From Pseudomonadota bacterium (GTDB lineage: Bacteria; Pseudomonadota; Alphaproteobacteria; Rhizobiales; Rhizobiaceae), in assembly GCA_023457435.1 (NCBI GenBank), contig JAEWLS010000015.1:62001-126000 (forward strand): a DNA stretch of 64,000 nucleotides, in the 5' to 3' direction. The translations under genes were made by a program, and so were the position numbers. Below the pieces are notes generated by a model. That model saw only the letters and a program-made list of their open reading frames with translations. It made no database searches and had not been told where the DNA came from. Position 1 is the stretch's first letter, and each line of letters begins with the position of its first letter. Shown here one piece after another: positions 26,723 to 37,406 of the stretch.

Positions 26723-26865
26723 GGATCATCCTTCCCTATGGCGGCCGCACCAGTGACTCGGCCTGCGAGGGCCGGATACTAGTTGCAGATGCTCGGCGCA
26801 ACAAAGCAAAATTGTAGACGAAAGCCCGGAATTCTGCGGTTTCTTCACAGGGCTTGTTAAATCGT

Positions 26866-26891
26866 GACGGCCGGGCGCGAGCCCGGCCGTC
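26866..26891 (-). terminator. Hairpin downstream of lon
   Basis: GACGGCCGGGC and GCCCGGCCGTC form a perfect 11-base-pair stem with a four-base loop, 17 bases after the lon stop on the minus strand. The following ACGATTTAAC has only a short T run, so termination efficiency is uncertain. Confidence 0.65.
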
Positions 26892-26908
26892 GTAGATCTT
26901 ACAGGAGC

Positions 26909-29314
<2,406 letters not shown>

Positions 29315-29520
29315 GGCATTTGCCTTTCGTATCGCGGCTGCCATTGGCCAACCGCGAATCTCATTCTAGCGGCCGTGGGAGTGTCCGCCCATACTCCCGG
29401 CAGGGAGGCTGACGCAGCACGGACCGTGCCCCACGGTCTGACCATCGTTAGTTGGCGTTGCACCGCACAAACATCAAGGGATGAGGCAGCCCTAAGTCCG
29501 CAGCCGGCCGTCGGAAAAGG

Positions 29521-29553
29521 AAAAGGCGGACCGTGCGACACACGCCCCGCCTT
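29521..29553 (-). terminator. Rho-independent terminator of clpX
   Basis: On the minus strand AAGGCGG and CCGCCTT flank a 17-base loop that can itself pair further, followed by TTTTCCTTTTCC. It lies 33 bases after the clpX stop, the right distance and orientation for an intrinsic terminator. Confidence 0.6.
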
Positions 29554-29585
29554 ATTCATCGACTGCCGATTGCCGACCGCCTATT

Positions 29586-30860
29586 TCAAGCGCTGACCGG
29601 CTTCTTCTCTTCGCGTTCCGAGTAGATGTAGAGCGGGCGGGCCGAACCGGTCACCACCTCCTCCGAGATCACGACTTCCTGAACGCCTTCTAGCGCCGGG
29701 AGCTCGAACATCGTGTCGAGCAGGATGGCTTCCATGATCGACCGCAGGCCGCGCGCGCCGGTCTTGCGCTCGATGGCCTTCTTGGCGATCGCCGAAAGCG
29801 CACCCTCGTGGAACGTCAGGTCGACGCTCTCCATCTCGAACAGCCGCTGGTACTGCTTGACCAGCGCGTTCTTCGGCTCGGTGAGGATCTGGATCAGCGC
29901 CGGCTCGTCCAGGTCTTCGAGCGTGGCCAACACCGGCAGACGGCCGACGAACTCCGGGATCAGTCCGAACTTCAGCAGATCCTCCGGCTCGACCTGGCGC
30001 AGCAGATCGCCCGTGCGGCGATCCTCCGGCGAAGAGACGTTGGCACCGAAGCCGATCGAGGTCTTGCGGCCGCGGTCGGAGATGATCCTGTCGAGGCCGG
30101 CGAAGGCACCGCCGCAGATGAACAGGATGTTCGAGGTGTCGACCTGCAGGAACTCCTGCTGCGGATGCTTGCGGCCGCCCTGGGGAGGCACCGACGCGAC
30201 AGTGCCCTCCATGATCTTGAGCAGCGCCTGCTGCACGCCCTCGCCCGACACGTCGCGGGTGATCGACGGATTGTCGGACTTGCGGCTGATCTTGTCGATC
30301 TCGTCGATGTAGACGATGCCGCGCTGAGCGCGCTCGACATTGTAGTCTGCCGACTGGAGCAGCTTGAGGATGATGTTCTCGACGTCCTCGCCGACGTAAC
30401 CTGCCTCGGTCAGTGTCGTCGCATCGGCCATGGTGAACGGCACGTCGATGATGCGCGCGAGCGTCTGCGCCAGCAGCGTCTTGCCGCAGCCGGTCGGGCC
30501 GATCAGCAGGATGTTCGACTTCGCCAGCTCGACGTCGTTGTTCTTCTGCGCATGCGCCAGGCGCTTGTAATGGTTGTGCACGGCGACCGACAGCACGCGC
30601 TTGGCGTAGCCCTGCCCGATCACATAGTCGTCCAGGACCTTGATGATCTCCTGCGGGGTCGGCACGCCCTCGCGCGACTTCACCATAGAGGATTTGTTCT
30701 CCTCGCGGATGATGTCCATGCAGAGTTCGACGCACTCGTCGCAGATGAAGACGGTCGGGCCCGCGATCAGCTTGCGAACCTCATGCTGGCTCTTGCCACA
30801 GAACGAGCAGTACAGCGTGTTCTTGGAATCGCCGCCGCCGCCGTTGCTGATCTTGCTCAT
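29586..30860 (-). CDS. clpX: ATP-dependent Clp protease unfoldase subunit ClpX
   Basis: A 424-residue AAA+ unfoldase that delivers substrates to ClpP. The N-terminal zinc-binding domain has CSFC (residues 18-21) and CDEC about 20 residues later, in the C4 zinc-finger pattern. Walker A is GPTGCGKTLLAQ, Walker B IVYIDEIDKI, and KTSIGFGANV contains the IGF-type loop that docks on ClpP. The GARGLRSIMEAILLD sensor-2 region is conserved. It lies 270 bases downstream of clpP in the same orientation; nothing recognisable is seen in that gap, which may hold a separate promoter. Confidence 0.98.
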   Translation of the reverse strand: MSKISNGGGGDSKNTLYCSFCGKSQHEVRKLIAGPTVFICDECVELCMDIIREENKSSMVKSREGVPTPQEIIKVLDDYVIGQGYAKRVLSVAVHNHYKRLAHAQKNNDVELAKSNILLIGPTGCGKTLLAQTLARIIDVPFTMADATTLTEAGYVGEDVENIILKLLQSADYNVERAQRGIVYIDEIDKISRKSDNPSITRDVSGEGVQQALLKIMEGTVASVPPQGGRKHPQQEFLQVDTSNILFICGGAFAGLDRIISDRGRKTSIGFGANVSSPEDRRTGDLLRQVEPEDLLKFGLIPEFVGRLPVLATLEDLDEPALIQILTEPKNALVKQYQRLFEMESVDLTFHEGALSAIAKKAIERKTGARGLRSIMEAILLDTMFELPALEGVQEVVISEEVVTGSARPLYIYSEREEKKPVSA

Positions 30861-31130
30861 TTCCAGTTTCCTTTCAGGGCCACGCGCACCGCGGAATCAA
30901 CGCGACGCGCATCGCTCGGCCCGATCAACGTGCTTTCCGAACGAAATACAAATCAGAAATCACGGCAACGAATCGACATTCCCCAGCTAACGCTAAGCCG
31001 TCGAAGATCAACAGGAACTTAACGTAGGCTGGGAGCCCGGATGATGGAACACCCAAACGTGGCCGAATTGACGCAGTGGCGTCAAAAACGCCTCACGAAA
31101 ACGTGGGAACTCCGCACTCCGCAATAAGGC

Positions 31131-31766
31131 TCAGGCTTGCGAAGTAGCGGCTTCCATCGCCTCGCGAGAGGTGATCACCTTGTCGATCAGACCGTACTCG
31201 CGTGACTCTTCGGCGGTCATGAAGTGATCGCGATCGAGCGTCTTCTCGATGGTCTCGTAGTCGCGACCGGTGTGCTTGACGTAGATCTCGTTCAGGCGCC
31301 GCTTGAGCTTGATGATATCGAGAGCGTGGCGCTCGATGTCCGACGCCTGGCCCTGGAAACCGCCCGACGGCTGGTGAACCATGATGCGCGCGTTCGGCGT
31401 GGCGAAGCGCATGTCCTTGTGGCCGGCCGTAAGCAGCAGCGAGCCCATCGATGCAGCCTGGCCCGTGCACAGCGTGGCGACCGCGGGCTTGATGAACTGC
31501 ATCGTGTCGTAGATCGCCAGGCCGGACGTCACCACGCCGCCCGGCGAGTTGATGTAGAGATTGATTTCCTTCTTCGGATTCTCGGCCTCGAGAAACAGCA
31601 GCTGGGCGCACACCAGGGTCGCCATGCCGTCCTCGACGGGACCGGTGATGAAGATGATGCGCTCCTTGAGCAGCCGCGAGAAGATATCGTAGGCGCGCTC
31701 GCCGCGGTTGGTCTGCTCGACCACCATCGGCACGAGATTCATGTAGGTTGCGACGGGGTCTTTCAT
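31131..31766 (-). CDS. clpP: ATP-dependent Clp protease proteolytic subunit
   Basis: A 211-residue serine protease that assembles as a tetradecamer and works with ClpX and ClpA. The catalytic serine lies in GQAASMGSLLL, the histidine in RIMVHQPSGGFQG and the aspartate in the DRDHFM segment near residue 180. ClpP residues for the axial entrance, MNLVPMVVEQTNRGERAYDIFSRLL, open the protein. The ATG at 31766 follows AGGAAG at good spacing; a GTG one codon earlier is the other option. A heat-shock-like promoter candidate lies about 70 bases upstream. Confidence 0.98.
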   Translation of the reverse strand: MKDPVATYMNLVPMVVEQTNRGERAYDIFSRLLKERIIFITGPVEDGMATLVCAQLLFLEAENPKKEINLYINSPGGVVTSGLAIYDTMQFIKPAVATLCTGQAASMGSLLLTAGHKDMRFATPNARIMVHQPSGGFQGQASDIERHALDIIKLKRRLNEIYVKHTGRDYETIEKTLDRDHFMTAEESREYGLIDKVITSREAMEAATSQA

Positions 31767-31834
31767 CACACTTCCTCGGGTCGGTCGGGATATGGGCGGC
31801 CGGAGCGGCAGGCCCTGCAGGATTCGTCACAGCG

Positions 31835-31864
31835 TAGATAGGATGCCGCCTTCGGCTTGTGCAA
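31835..31864 (-). promoter_or_regulatory. Candidate clpP promoter, possibly RpoH-type
   Basis: On the minus strand CTTGCAC (TTGCAC at 31864-31859) and CCTATCTA (TATCTA at 31840-31835) are 18 bases apart. The CTTG start of the -35 region and C-rich start of the -10 region resemble alphaproteobacterial heat-shock promoters, which would suit clpP, but it could equally be a sigma70 promoter. Confidence 0.35.
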
Positions 31865-31991
31865 GGCTGGCCCAAGAGGTGTTCGGTGCTGACCCGGCGT
31901 TAAGGAAAACGCAAGAATTCGCTTCCGTGAGTCGCGGACCGGACTATGCTGCCGCAAAAGCAAGTACTTGCGCGTCAATCCGGAGTTCAGA

Positions 31992-32720
31992 ATGTTCCCG
32001 CGTACACTCTCTGCGGCAGTCGCCGCCGCGTCGCTCGCCGCCATGACCACGCAGACCGTTGCGGGCGGCTACGCCCAGTCCTGCTATGAGCAGGTCCGCA
32101 GCGCACCGCAATACAAGACAGTCTACGAGACCGTCATGGTCGACCGCGGTTCGTCCTATGTCGAGCACGTCCCGGCAATCTACGGGACGCAGAAGGTCCG
32201 CACGGTCATCCGTCCCGAGCAGGTCGGCTACCGCCACGTGCCGGCGGAATACAGCTGGACCAGGGAGCATGTGCTCATCTCGCCCGAGCGCACGGTGGCG
32301 CGCGTCGTTCCCGGCATCACCAAGCCGGTGCATCGCAAGGTGCTCGTCTCGGACGGCGGCTACACTTGGGAATACCAGCGGATCAACGGCCGCAAGGTGC
32401 TCTGCAAGGTCAAGCGCCCGCCGGTCTACAAGACGGTGACGGAGTACGTGACGGTCAGCCCCGAGCGCGTCGTTCACGAGCGCATTCCGGCGCGGTACGG
32501 CGTCGAGAAGCGCCGCGTGCTTATCTCGCCCGAGCGCAAGGAGCGCTACGTGATCCCGGCCGAGTACGGCTGGACGCACGAGAAGGTGCTGATCCGCCCC
32601 GCCGAGAAGATCGTCCGCCAGACGCCGCCGCGCTACGACACCGTTGCGCGCCAGGTCATGGTCAGCCCCGGCCACTCCGCCTGGCGCGAAGTGCGCATCA
32701 GCGGCCACTGCAGGGGCTAA
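31992..32720 (+). CDS. Secreted protein of two tandem 100-residue repeats, function unknown
   Basis: A 242-residue protein with an N-terminal signal peptide (MFPRTLSAAVAAASLAAMTT, probable cut after TVAGG or nearby). The rest is two similar blocks, about residues 38-138 and 142-240. Each starts with YKTV, contains VPA.Y or IPA.YG, VLISPER, PAEY.WT, and ends in cysteine (C138, C240; a third cysteine is C31). Each block is itself built of shorter units with a period of about 25 residues, alternating charged and valine residues, which suggests beta hairpins. Proteins of this kind occur in rhizobia as hypotheticals. A cell-envelope location is inferred from the signal. It is followed by a convergent gene four bases away. 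Confidence 0.8.
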   Translation: MFPRTLSAAVAAASLAAMTTQTVAGGYAQSCYEQVRSAPQYKTVYETVMVDRGSSYVEHVPAIYGTQKVRTVIRPEQVGYRHVPAEYSWTREHVLISPERTVARVVPGITKPVHRKVLVSDGGYTWEYQRINGRKVLCKVKRPPVYKTVTEYVTVSPERVVHERIPARYGVEKRRVLISPERKERYVIPAEYGWTHEKVLIRPAEKIVRQTPPRYDTVARQVMVSPGHSAWREVRISGHCRG

Positions 32721-32724
32721 TCTG

Positions 32725-33825
32725 CTAGGAGTCGGCGCGCAGCCAGCGTTTCAGGCTGGTGTCGTCGCCGTTCTCCACGGCGTCGGCGACGCGCCGCCCG
32801 ACCGCGGCGCCGAACTTGTAGCCGTGGCCCGAACAGGCGGAAACCACCAATGTCCTGCCGAACGCCGTGCCGAAGAAGCGCTCGTCGGCGGTAAAGGTGT
32901 AGGCGCACGTCATCGTGTCCAGCACCCGGTATTCGCTCAGGCGCACGAACGGAGGCGCAAAGAGGTCTCGAACCGCCTCGCCTTCGCCCTCGCGAGGTGC
33001 ACGGCCAGCGTCGGGATTCGCCCAGCGCTCCTTGTGCAGGCCGGAGCCGAATTTCAGCCCACCTCCTCCCGACGGCGGGATGATGTAGCCGTCGGTGCGT
33101 CCGCCGACGTCCAGGATCACCGGAGCGGCCTCCCACGCCGCCATCATGTCTTGCGGCGGCGCCAGGTAGACGACGGCGGTGCGGTAGGTCGTGAGATCGG
33201 TCGCGAGTTCGGGAAAGAGCCGCAGCACCCAAGCGCCGGCGGTGACCACGACGCGATCCGCGACAAGCCGCTCCCCGGACGCAAGCGTGACCGCCGCATT
33301 GCCTGCATCCACCCGCGCCACCGACGCCCCCTCGCGGACCGTCGCACCAGCCGCGAGCAGCCAATTCGACAGGCCGCGTGCGATCTCGCGGCAGTGCAAA
33401 ACCCCTCCATCCGCCGACGTGAAGGCGAAGCGGATGCCGGAGCCGTCGACGAACGGGTAGCGGCGGCCCGCCTCTTCGCCATCGAAGCGCTCGACCCCCC
33501 ACCCGCCATCGATCATTCCGTCATGGTAGCGCTCGCCCTCGTCACCAGGCTCGCGCGACAGGCAGAGGAAGCCGCGCGCGTCATAGTGGCTTGCGCCGAT
33601 GTCCGCCCACAGCTCGTCCCAGGCGCCGTAGGCCTCGTCGATCGCGCGGGCATATCCGCTGGCCGTGCCGTAGGCGCGACGGATGATGCGGTGGTGGTCG
33701 CCAGACGCCGCCAGCGGGTTCGGGATCGTTCCCTGCTCGAGCAGGGTGACGTCGTGGCCGCGCTTGGTCAGCTGCCATGCAGTCGACAGGCCTGCGATAC
33801 CCGCGCCGACGACGATCACCCGCAT
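32725..33825 (-). CDS. FAD-dependent oxidoreductase, monomeric sarcosine oxidase-like
   Basis: A 366-residue flavoprotein of the DAO/GlpO family. The N-terminus has the Rossmann motif GAGIAGLSTAWQLTKRGHDVTLLEQ. Near the C-terminus it has TMTCAYTFTADERFFG and SACSGHGYKFGAAVG, which correspond to the regions of monomeric sarcosine oxidase and N-methyltryptophan oxidase that carry the cysteine bound covalently to FAD and the GFSGHGFKF loop. It therefore probably oxidises an N-methyl or secondary amine to an imine with release of peroxide; the substrate is unknown. It is divergent from the P450 gene with 69 bases between the two starts. Confidence 0.85.
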   Translation of the reverse strand: MRVIVVGAGIAGLSTAWQLTKRGHDVTLLEQGTIPNPLAASGDHHRIIRRAYGTASGYARAIDEAYGAWDELWADIGASHYDARGFLCLSREPGDEGERYHDGMIDGGWGVERFDGEEAGRRYPFVDGSGIRFAFTSADGGVLHCREIARGLSNWLLAAGATVREGASVARVDAGNAAVTLASGERLVADRVVVTAGAWVLRLFPELATDLTTYRTAVVYLAPPQDMMAAWEAAPVILDVGGRTDGYIIPPSGGGGLKFGSGLHKERWANPDAGRAPREGEGEAVRDLFAPPFVRLSEYRVLDTMTCAYTFTADERFFGTAFGRTLVVSACSGHGYKFGAAVGRRVADAVENGDDTSLKRWLRADS

Positions 33826-33894
33826 CGGATTTCTCCCTCGCTGCTGCGACTAGGACACTGGCGGGCCCGCGACAAGCCGCGCTAGAAAAGCGCG

Positions 33895-35130
33895 ATGCCG
33901 CCCGCACGCCCGCACTATCTCGACTTCGACGCTGAAACCCGCTCGCTCCGGCTCGATCCGCACCAGCCGGAGTTCGTGCAGGATCCGTATGCCGCCTACG
34001 CCTGGATGCATGAACACGCGCGGGCGTTCTTCTGGCATGAGTTCGGGATCTGGTGCTTCGCGGGCTACGACGACGTCAACGCGCTTCTGCGCGATCGGCG
34101 TATAGGCCGGCAACCGCCCGGTCCCTTCGATCACTCCGGCCGCGAGCATCTTGCGAACTTCGACCGGCTCGACGCCAACTCCATGCTCGAGCTCGAGCCG
34201 CCGGTGCATACGCGCCTGCGTACGCTGGTCAACCGCGCCTTCGTATCGCGGCAGGTGGAGCGGCTGCGGCCCCGCATCACCGCGCTGGCACACGAGCTGA
34301 TCGACCGCATCGAGGGCGACGGCGGCGCCGACCTGCTGCCGGCGCTGGCGACGCCGGTGCCGATAACCGTCATCGCCGAGATGCTCGGCGTGCCGCTCGA
34401 CATGGGTCCGCAACTCCTCGACTGGTCGCACCGGATGGTTGCCATGTACATGCACGGTCGCACGCGGGCCGTCGAGGACGATGCGAACCGCGCCGCGGGC
34501 GAGTTCTCGGACTTCGTGCGCCACTACGCCAACGAACGCCGCAGGAAGCCGGGCGACGACCTGCTCAGCCTGCTGATCTCGGCGCATGAGAGCGGCGACA
34601 AGCTCACCGAGGATGAGCTCGTCGCGTCGACCATCCTGCTCTTGAACGCCGGGCACGAGGCAACGGTCCACCAGACAGGCAACGCCATCCGCACGATGCT
34701 CAAGCTGGACGTCGACCCGCGACCGTTCTTCGCGACCGCAGAAGATGCCGCCGCGACGGTCGAGGAGTGCCTGCGCATCGACGCCCCGCTGCACATGTTT
34801 CGCCGCTACGCCTATGCAACGACGGCGCTGCCGCAGGGCGTGACCATCGATGCCGGCGAGGAGGTCGGGCTGCTGCTCGGCGCCGCCAACCACGACGTAC
34901 GCAGCTTCGTTGATCCGGGCCGGTTCAACCCAGGCCGCGCCGATCAGAAGAACCTTTCGTTCGGCGCCGGCATCCATTTCTGCATCGGTGCCCCGCTGGC
35001 GCGCATCGAGATGCAGGAGACCTTACGGGTGCTGTTCGAGCGGCTTCCCCGGCTGCGGCTGGCGAGCGAGCCGGTCTATCGCGACAGCTACCATTTCCAC
35101 GGCCTGCGGTCGCTCGACGTCGTCTGGTGA
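33895..35130 (+). CDS. Cytochrome P450, soluble class I type
   Basis: A 411-residue monooxygenase without a membrane anchor. It has the I-helix sequence NAGHEAT (251-257), the ExxR motif at E291-R294 and the haem-ligand signature FGAGIHFCIG with the cysteine at 363. The I-helix position usually held by the proton-delivering threonine is alanine (A256), followed by T257; the same is seen in P450eryF. Bacterial P450s of this type need a ferredoxin and reductase, and none is encoded nearby. The divergent amine oxidase-like gene and the convergent cupin give no clear pathway. The substrate is unknown. Confidence 0.93.
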   Translation: MPPARPHYLDFDAETRSLRLDPHQPEFVQDPYAAYAWMHEHARAFFWHEFGIWCFAGYDDVNALLRDRRIGRQPPGPFDHSGREHLANFDRLDANSMLELEPPVHTRLRTLVNRAFVSRQVERLRPRITALAHELIDRIEGDGGADLLPALATPVPITVIAEMLGVPLDMGPQLLDWSHRMVAMYMHGRTRAVEDDANRAAGEFSDFVRHYANERRRKPGDDLLSLLISAHESGDKLTEDELVASTILLLNAGHEATVHQTGNAIRTMLKLDVDPRPFFATAEDAAATVEECLRIDAPLHMFRRYAYATTALPQGVTIDAGEEVGLLLGAANHDVRSFVDPGRFNPGRADQKNLSFGAGIHFCIGAPLARIEMQETLRVLFERLPRLRLASEPVYRDSYHFHGLRSLDVVW

Positions 35131-35133
35131 GAG

Positions 35134-35478
35134 TCAGAGCCTGATCACGTACTGCTTGCGAGTCGTTTCAACGACTTCCCACGTCCCGCGAAAGCCGGGC
35201 CGCAACACGAAGCTGTCGCCGGCGCGCACCGTGCGCGTTTCCCCGCCATCCTCGGCGATGACCGAAATGCCCGACAGGATGTGACAGAACTCCCATTCGT
35301 CGTAGACGATGCGCCACTTTCCCGGCGTCGCCTCCCAGACGCCGGCATAGAGGCCATCGGCCTCCTCGACGTTCCAGGTCCGGAATGCTGGCGTGCCGGA
35401 AACGACGCGGTCGGCCGGAGGAGCGCCCTCCTCCGGCTCGACGCCGGAAATATCGACAGTAAGGAACAGTTCGCCCAC
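35134..35478 (-). CDS. Cupin-domain protein (DUF861-like)
   Basis: A 114-residue single-domain beta-barrel protein. The order WEATPGKWRIVYDEWEFCHILSG, then SVIAEDGGETRTVRAGDSFVLRPGFRGTWEVVETTRKQYVI, fits the cupin_3/DUF861 pattern: a first motif with E and H, and a second motif with PGF.G.W. Relatives are often annotated as ethanolamine utilisation EutQ-like or as part of ureidoglycine enzymes, but the role of the stand-alone form is unknown. It is convergent with the P450 gene (three bases apart) and lies downstream of metY on the same strand. Confidence 0.78.
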   Translation of the reverse strand: MGELFLTVDISGVEPEEGAPPADRVVSGTPAFRTWNVEEADGLYAGVWEATPGKWRIVYDEWEFCHILSGISVIAEDGGETRTVRAGDSFVLRPGFRGTWEVVETTRKQYVIRL

Positions 35479-35544
35479 GCGCGCCGCCAGATTCTTCGAA
35501 TCGCGGCCGGCATTTGCGCCGGCCGGCTGATCTTTCGATTCAAG

Positions 35545-36828
35545 CTAGAGCGCGTTCAGCGCGCGATCCAGATCGGCGATGATGTCCTCGACATCCTCGA
35601 TGCCGACCGACAGCCGGATCACGTCGCTGCCGGCGCCGGCCGCAGTCCGCTGCTCGTCGGTGAGCTGGCGGTGCGTCGTGGACGCGGGGTGGATGATGAG
35701 CGACTTGGTGTCGCCGATGTTGGCGAGGTGCGAGAACAGCTCGACGCCCTCGACCAGCTTGACGCCCGCCTCGTAGCCGCCCTTCAGCCCGAACGTGAAC
35801 ACCGCGCCCGATCCCTTCGGCGAGTATTTCTGGGCGAGCGCATTGTTGGCGTCGGTCTTGAGCCCCGGATAGGAAACCCAGGCTACCTTTGGATGGTTCG
35901 ACAGCCACTCGGCCACTTTCAGGGCATTGTCGCTGTGGCGCTGCATACGCAGCGGCAGCGTCTCGAGCCCGGTCAGGATCAGGAACGCGTTGAACGGCGA
36001 GATGGCCGGCCCGAGATCGCGAAGCCCGAGGACGCGGCACGCGATGGCGAAGGCGAAGTTGCCGAATGCCTGGTGAAGGATGACGCCGCCATATTCCTTG
36101 CGCGGCTGCGAAAGCGCCGGATAGTTGCCGCTCTTCGACCAGTCGAACGTGCCTGCATCCACGATCACGCCGCCGATGGAGTTGCCGTGGCCGCCGATGA
36201 ACTTGGTCAGCGAGTGCACGACGATGTCGGCGCCGTGGTCGATCGGCTTGACCAGGTAGGGCGTCGCCATGGTGTTGTCCACGATCAGCGGAATGCCGTG
36301 GCGGCGCGCGACGTCCGACACCGCCTCGATGTCGACGAAGGTGCCGCCCGGATTGGCGAGGCTCTCGATGAAGATCGCGCGTGTGCGGCCGTCGATCTGC
36401 TGCTCGATCGCCTTGGGATCGAGCGCGTCGGCCCAGCGCACGTGCCAGTCGAAGCTCTCGAAGGCGGTGCCGAACTGGTTGATCGACCCGCCATAGAGAC
36501 GGCGCGCCGCAACGAAGTTGTCGCCGGGCCGCATGATGGTGTGGAAGACGAGCAGCTGCGCGGCGTGGCCAGAGGCGACGGCAAGGGCTGCCGTACCGCC
36601 CTCAAGCGCGGCGATGCGCTCTTCCAGAACCGCCTGCGTGGGGTTCATGATGCGCGTGTAGATGTTGCCGAACGCCTGCAGGCCAAACAGGGAGGCGGCG
36701 TGCTCGGCGTCGTTGAAGACGTAGCTCGTGGTCTGGTAGATCGGCGTCGCGCGCGCGCCGGTGGTCGGGTCCGGTTTGGCGCCGGCATGGACGGCCAGAG
36801 TGCTGAAGCCCGGCGAGCGATCGGTCAT
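35545..36828 (-). CDS. metY: O-acetylhomoserine sulfhydrylase (PLP enzyme of Cys/Met metabolism)
   Basis: A 427-residue pyridoxal-phosphate enzyme that makes homocysteine from O-acetylhomoserine and sulfide in methionine synthesis. It opens FSTLAVHAGAKPDPTTGARATPIYQTTSYVF, typical of the Cys_Met_Meta_PP family, and holds the PLP lysine in VVHSLTKFIGGHGNSIGG. The roughly 430-residue length and the PYLVKPIDHGADIVVHSLTKF context favour O-acetylhomoserine sulfhydrylase over cystathionine gamma-synthase. A strong GGAGG precedes the ATG. An inverted repeat overlaps the likely -10 box, so it is probably repressible. It appears monocistronic or followed by the cupin gene. Confidence 0.92.
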   Translation of the reverse strand: MTDRSPGFSTLAVHAGAKPDPTTGARATPIYQTTSYVFNDAEHAASLFGLQAFGNIYTRIMNPTQAVLEERIAALEGGTAALAVASGHAAQLLVFHTIMRPGDNFVAARRLYGGSINQFGTAFESFDWHVRWADALDPKAIEQQIDGRTRAIFIESLANPGGTFVDIEAVSDVARRHGIPLIVDNTMATPYLVKPIDHGADIVVHSLTKFIGGHGNSIGGVIVDAGTFDWSKSGNYPALSQPRKEYGGVILHQAFGNFAFAIACRVLGLRDLGPAISPFNAFLILTGLETLPLRMQRHSDNALKVAEWLSNHPKVAWVSYPGLKTDANNALAQKYSPKGSGAVFTFGLKGGYEAGVKLVEGVELFSHLANIGDTKSLIIHPASTTHRQLTDEQRTAAGAGSDVIRLSVGIEDVEDIIADLDRALNAL

Positions 36829-36841
36829 ATTTTCCTCCCAG

Positions 36842-36885
36842 ATGATGGTTCAGCCATCATAGAGGGCTACGACGCGGGCGGGCAA
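36842..36885 (-). promoter_or_regulatory. metY promoter with overlapping inverted repeat
   Basis: On the minus strand TTGCCC (36885-36880), an 18-base spacer and TATGAT (36861-36856) precede the gene. The inverted repeat ATGATGG-CTGAA-CCATCAT (36860-36842, seven-base arms) overlaps the -10 box and the expected start site, 14 bases before the start codon. It could be a repressor operator or, in RNA, a hairpin beside the ribosome binding site. Confidence 0.5.
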
Positions 36886-36959
36886 AGATTATCGTTCCGC
36901 CGAGGCGCTTGCCGCGCGAAATCAAATCCCTTGCAACACGCTGCTACAGGGTGACCGGT

Positions 36960-37406
36960 TCAGCCGCGCTGGCCGATCAGGCGTGCGAGGCGCGGGATTT
37001 CCATCTTGGGACAGCGATTCATGACGACCGAGATTCCGGCGCCCTCGGCTTTCCTGGCGGCCGCGTCGTCGCGGACGCCCAGTTGCGTCCAGATCACTTT
37101 AGGCTTCGACGGCAGCGCGATCGCCTCGTCGACGATGCCGTCCAGGGCGTTGCTCGCCCGGAAGACGTCGACCATGTCGATCGCGACCGGTATGTCGGAA
37201 AGCCGTGCGTAGACGGTCCGCCCATGGATCTGACCGCCGGCCTGGCCGGGGTTCACTGGAAACACCTCGTAGCCCTTCGCCATCAGGAATTCGGAGACGT
37301 AGTTGCTTGGCCGGTCCGGGTTCGGTGACGCGCCGACGACCGCAATCGTCTTCGTATCGCGCAGGATGCCTGCAATGTAGGCGTCGTCGTAGGTGTCGTG
37401 GGTCAT
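36960..37406 (-). CDS. CoA-binding domain protein (YccU family)
   Basis: A 148-residue Rossmann-fold protein. TIAVVGASPNPDRPSNYVSEFLMAKGYEVFPVNP is the family's nucleotide-binding start, followed by VDMVDVFR and KVIWTQLGV near the middle and VVMNRCPKME at the end. YccU-type proteins resemble the CoA-binding domain of succinyl-CoA ligase; their cellular role is unclear. The frame is open upstream but the ATG at 37406 overlaps the VOC-gene stop by four bases (ATGA), showing the two are co-translated. Confidence 0.9.
   Translation of the reverse strand: MTHDTYDDAYIAGILRDTKTIAVVGASPNPDRPSNYVSEFLMAKGYEVFPVNPGQAGGQIHGRTVYARLSDIPVAIDMVDVFRASNALDGIVDEAIALPSKPKVIWTQLGVRDDAAARKAEGAGISVVMNRCPKMEIPRLARLIGQRG

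Noticed and set aside
29315..29585. Extra small gene between clpX and lon
   Set aside because: The only frames are shadows; the interval is explained by the clpX terminator and the lon promoter region.
36829..36960. SAM-II type riboswitch before metY
   Set aside because: I looked for the conserved TGATTT...CACGTTAAA...GCTAAAG elements; only a TGATTT is present and the rest is absent.
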